Shown here: positions 60,651 through 64,000 of the stretch, one piece after another
Position numbering within the stretch: position 1 is the stretch's first letter
Layout of the letters: every line of letters starts with the position of its first letter
Translations under genes and position numbers: made by a program
The notes under the pieces: model-generated
Database searches by the model: none
Told to the model about the DNA's origin: nothing
What the model saw: the letters and a program-made list of their open reading frames with translations, nothing else
Assembly (NCBI GenBank): GCA_029204225.1
Contig: CM055102.1
Coordinates: 25,398,922 to 25,462,921 of the forward strand
Source of the DNA: Diphasiastrum complanatum
Taxonomy: Eukaryota > Streptophyta > Lycopodiopsida > Lycopodiales > Lycopodiaceae
Direction of reading: 5' to 3'
Length of the DNA: 64,000 nt

Positions 60651-63505
60651 TCAGTCTTGATGGCGCAAACTACAGGATATGAAAATTCAAAATCAAAACA
60701 CTTCTGAAAGGCAAAGACATCTGGTCGGTGACCGAACTCTCAGAGGTGCAGCCTCCAGAGGGAGACCCGAGGAGAGCTGAATAGATCAGAAAGGATGAGT
60801 GTGCAATGATGATCATCGTTTCGTCCATCAACGAAGATCTACTCATGCAGATTGAAAACTGCGAAAGCAACCATGCAGCATGGAAAAGATTAAAACAGAA
60901 GTATGAAGTGAGGACTGCAGCTTCACAATCAGCTGCAATCCATATGATGGGATGGCAACCAGTTAGACCAGCACGTTGAGAAGATCAGAATGATCTTCGC
61001 TCAACTCGCTGCATCAGAACAGGAGCACCAGGTCCCAGCACCACAACAGTTGATGTACTTCATGAAGTCTCTACCTATATCAGCCATTGAGAATGCTCAT
61101 ACTGAGTCTACTAGATATGACATTTGACAAAGCAATCAGTCTTGTCGCTGATGAGAGACTGATGAGGGACGAAGGAGAAGGAAGCAGTGATCAAGAGAGA
61201 GCCCAAAGTCCAGAGGGAAAATTCTGGAAGCAGACAATGTCAGAAGAGATCGAGTCGATGAGGCGAAACAAGGCATGGATGCTAGAGCCACTGCCAGAAA
61301 ACAAAAAGATCGTCGAAAACAAGTGGGTGTACAAGAAGAAAATGAAATCAGATGGCACTGTTGGCCGTTACAAGGCAAGGCTTGTCGTGAAGGGCTACAC
61401 ACAAAGTTATGGTGTTGATTATTCTGACACATATTCGTCGATGGTCAAGATGACAAGCATACTACTACTCCTTGCATACGCTACACAACACAATATGGAA
61501 ATTCACCAGATTGATGTGAAGATAGCCTTTCTCCACAGAGGTCTAGAAGAAGAAATCTTCATGAAGCAACGTGAAGGATTTGAAGACCCCGACAATTGAC
61601 AATATGTCTGTCGGTTGTAGAGATGCTTTTATGGTCTAAATCAGGCATCACGAGCTTGGTACAAGAAGCTCGACAGTCTTTTGAAGTCTCTAGAGTTCAA
61701 TGCTATACAACCTGACTGTAATGTCTACATAAAAAGAGTAGGAAAAGATTTTGTGATACTGACTATTTTCCTAGATGATTCCCTTATGATAGGAAATTCC
61801 TTGATGCTGATCAAAGACACGAAGGGTCAGATTTCTGAAAATTATGAAATCACAGATCTAGGAGAAGCAACAAAATGCCTTGGGCTGCAGATCAAAAGAG
61901 ATCGAATAACAAGCGAAATGCACTTGAGTCAGTCTGAATATGCCATAAAAGTGCTCAAGTAGTATCACATGATGGACTGCAAAGAAAAGGCCACACGAAT
62001 GATAGCTGGAGCCAAGCTGACGAAGTAGGATTGCCCAAAAATAGAAGAAGAAAAATAGCAGATGGAAGGTATACCCTATCAAAACCTAATCGGTAGTCTG
62101 ATGTACCTTACAATTTGTACCAGACCCGATCTAGCTTTCTCGGTTTATGACTTAAGCCAATTCTCTTCCAATACTAGCATGACACATTGGCAAATGGCAA
62201 AACGAATCCTAAAATATTTGAAGGGTACCCAAAATATGAGATTAAGCTACGGAGCAGAAAATGAAAGAACAGGAGTCGAGCTGCACCACTACAGTGATGC
62301 AAGATGGGCGGGTTGCAAAGATGACAACAAGTCCGTAGTTGAAAGATGTTCAATAGCGTGCGGAGTAGCAATCAACTGGATATGTAAAAAACAAACCTTG
62401 GTGGTAGCTCAATCTTCTTGCGAAGCTGAATACGTCACAGCTTCAAAAGTGGCGAATGAGGTAGTTTGGTTGTAGATGATGCTGGAGGCAATTGGGATAC
62501 CACAAGGAGGACCATGCATGATGATGATGGATTCTCAAAGTGCCATTTATCTGTCTCAGGATCCTGTCTTCCATTCAAAGACAAAACACATACCTCAGAA
62601 GTACCATCACACTCGAGATTTGATCTCGAAAGGAGAGCTCCAGGTCCAGTACATAAAGTCTGAAGACATGATTGCAGATCTGCTCACGAAGCTACATGAC
62701 AAGCCACTCTTCGCAAAACAAAGAAAGATAATTGGATTAAACGTGCAAAGCTACAAGGTTCAAGAGGGAGTGTCAAAAATGGTGAACTCCTGCAGCTTTG
62801 CCGCAATGCAAAGCGAAGCGACACGAAGCGAAGGTCGAATGGCAAACAATTCACGAAAGTCAACGTACCTCGAAACCCTAAGACACAAAACGAAGCAAAA
62901 TTTGAAGGTTGAATGATTCGCGAAAGTCAAACATGCCTCCGGAACCCAAAAGACACGACAAAACACGAAACGAAAAGAAACAAAAAAAATTCTTTCTCAC
63001 TGTCAACTGGTAGCTCAACGGGCATGGAGGCTTAAACTTCATGCTCAGTTGAAACAGTTAGCAATAACGGAGAGTAACTGGTTAGTTGATAAGTGTTAAC
63101 TACTCTTGTAATTCTTTGTTTAGCTATCTTGTAAACTCCACACATTGGAGATATAAACTTTTTTTTGGATCAAAAGAATATACTGAGAATGTCGTGAGTA
63201 GAGTAGAAAAGAAAAAGAATAGAAACGAAATAGCTGTGCATGAAAGTCTGCCAACGAGTAGAACACAACGAAAGAGCAGAGCGTCAGGCCGCCAACAAGC
63301 GAGACACTGATTATCTCGCTCTAAAAATTAAACTGATAATACAGTTGCTCTATCTTGTGCATCTCCTTGTCTTCCGTTGCCTTGATTGCTAGAATGATAT
63401 ATGTTCTGTGATTTGTAGTCGCATGTCTAGGGTCCTGCAAGCTTCCGCACAAGAAAATTCAAAAGAAACAAATCCGTTTGTGATACACCAAACCCGTTCA
63501 CGACA
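60651..63505 (+). mobile_element. Copia fossil with 3' LTR, inserted in Gypsy
   Basis: The plus-strand parts that can be recognised are gag (from about 60655, LDGANYRI, SINEDLLMQIENCESNHAAW), reverse transcriptase (NKWVYKKKMKSDGTVGRYKA and QIDVKIAFLHRGLEEEIFM, then ILTIFLDDSLMIGNS) and RNase H (LIGSLMYLTICTRPDLAFSV, QSSCEAEYVTASKVANEVVW). A purine tract AAGAGGGAG leads to the 3' LTR. It belongs to a different Copia family from the element at 50457. It splits the Gypsy fossil, whose parts lie at 57.9-60.65 and 63.5-63.7 kb. Broken. Confidence 0.85.
62771..63505 (+). repeat. 3' LTR of the Copia at 60.65 kb
   Basis: It starts TGTCAAAAATGGTG after the purine tract and probably ends CGTTCACGACA at 63505, where Gypsy coding sequence resumes. 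About 735 bp. The right end is inferred from that junction. Confidence 0.65.
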
Positions 63506-63700
63506 GATACTTGATGAACAACTTTTTCAAAGCATTGAATTAATTTGTTGAAAGTTGTGCTCCAACTTGTACTATCTTCTCATCTTCACCTGGTTCAGCT
63601 AGATTCATAGGTTTTGTCCTAGCTCCATCGTAGGCTTCTTGCATTTTTGGCACTTTGTCCTCAGGTTTTCGATGAGCTTTTGGCACAACCATTTAAGTGA
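63506..63700 (-). mobile_element. Gypsy pol fragment upstream of RT
   Basis: The minus strand encodes VPKAHRKPEDKVPKMQEAYD and MNLAEPGEDEKIVQVGAQL. These match LPKAHREPEEQVPELKDVYD and MNLAESGEPE at 11.45-11.6 kb in the plus-strand Gypsy. It is the continuation of the Gypsy fossil at 57.9-60.65 kb across the Copia insertion. Confidence 0.75.
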
Positions 63701-64000
63701 TTTTTATTCAAAATAGTAATTGTGTATTATTTTTGAGTTTTGGTCTAACTGGTTTAGCTACTGTCAAATTTGTGAAAAGTTTTGAGCTAATAAGACACCG
63801 ATATATGAGATATTTTCATTTTTAGAATGTCGAATTACTTGATCAAGTCTTTTTTTTTTTCTAAAAAAAATAGTTTCTGATATCATAATTTAATGATCAA
63901 GTTTTTACAAATCAGATCAAAAGATAAGATTGATTTTGAAAAATCTAGATCCAATCTTTGAGAATTTTAGATCCAATCTCATTTGCACAGATATATCTTA
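63701..64000 (+). mobile_element. Gypsy leader-like sequence at window end
   Basis: Plus-strand words such as GAAAAATCTAGATCCAATCT resemble the leader just upstream of gag in the Gypsy at 8.1-8.33 kb. It may be the start of another copy running off the right edge. The similarity is short. Confidence 0.4.

Overview
The window is from a land-plant nuclear genome. It holds one spliced host gene whose protein reads as plant EAF1, the NuA4 histone acetyltransferase scaffold, with GT-AG introns. That gene lies in a sea of Ty1/Copia and Ty3/Gypsy LTR retrotransposons, LINE tails and microsatellites. The EAF1 protein is well diverged from the Arabidopsis one, and the LINE type is uncommon in flowering plants. 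A fern, lycophyte or gymnosperm is therefore possible, but the sequence does not settle this.

Layout. 1-26.8 kb is a nest of broken LTR elements: a minus-strand Tat/Athila-like Gypsy with an extra 3' ORF (1-3237), a solo Copia LTR with a 119-bp (AG)n run (3238-4434), pieces of a chromovirus-type Gypsy and of a Copia (4435-5985), a plus-strand Tat/Athila-like Gypsy (about 6.39-12.94 kb), a Copia with a foreign Gypsy patch and an internal direct duplication (12.94-18.40 kb), further Gypsy pieces (18.4-24.6 kb) and Copia pieces (24.6-26.75 kb). About 26.76-48.3 kb is the EAF1 neighbourhood. Twenty exons from 32827 to 46411 form one open frame, and a candidate first exon lies at 28690-28723. Its introns carry two head-to-tail LINE 3' ends with (TC)n tails, a MITE-like element, a Copia gag relic and a minisatellite. 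48.5-50.3 kb is an old Copia relic. 50457-56614 is a young, nearly whole Copia with two nearly identical LTRs. 56.6-64 kb is again broken Gypsy with a Copia inserted in it.

The host gene would encode about 1,680 residues: a conserved EAF1 N-terminus, part of an HSA (actin/ARP-binding) domain, a nuclear-type basic middle region, a SANT/Myb-like domain and a Gln-rich C-terminus. In known plants this protein scaffolds NuA4, linking actin-related proteins and the histone acetyltransferase module. The rest of the window is mobile DNA with no evident cellular role. I found no prokaryotic-style operon, CRISPR array, tRNA or rRNA gene. The observations most worth a second look are the LINE pair ending in (TC)n, the Copia split into two opposite-facing halves that both abut a Gypsy LTR, the extra ORF shared by two Gypsy copies, and the unusual HSA and C-terminal ends of the EAF1 gene.
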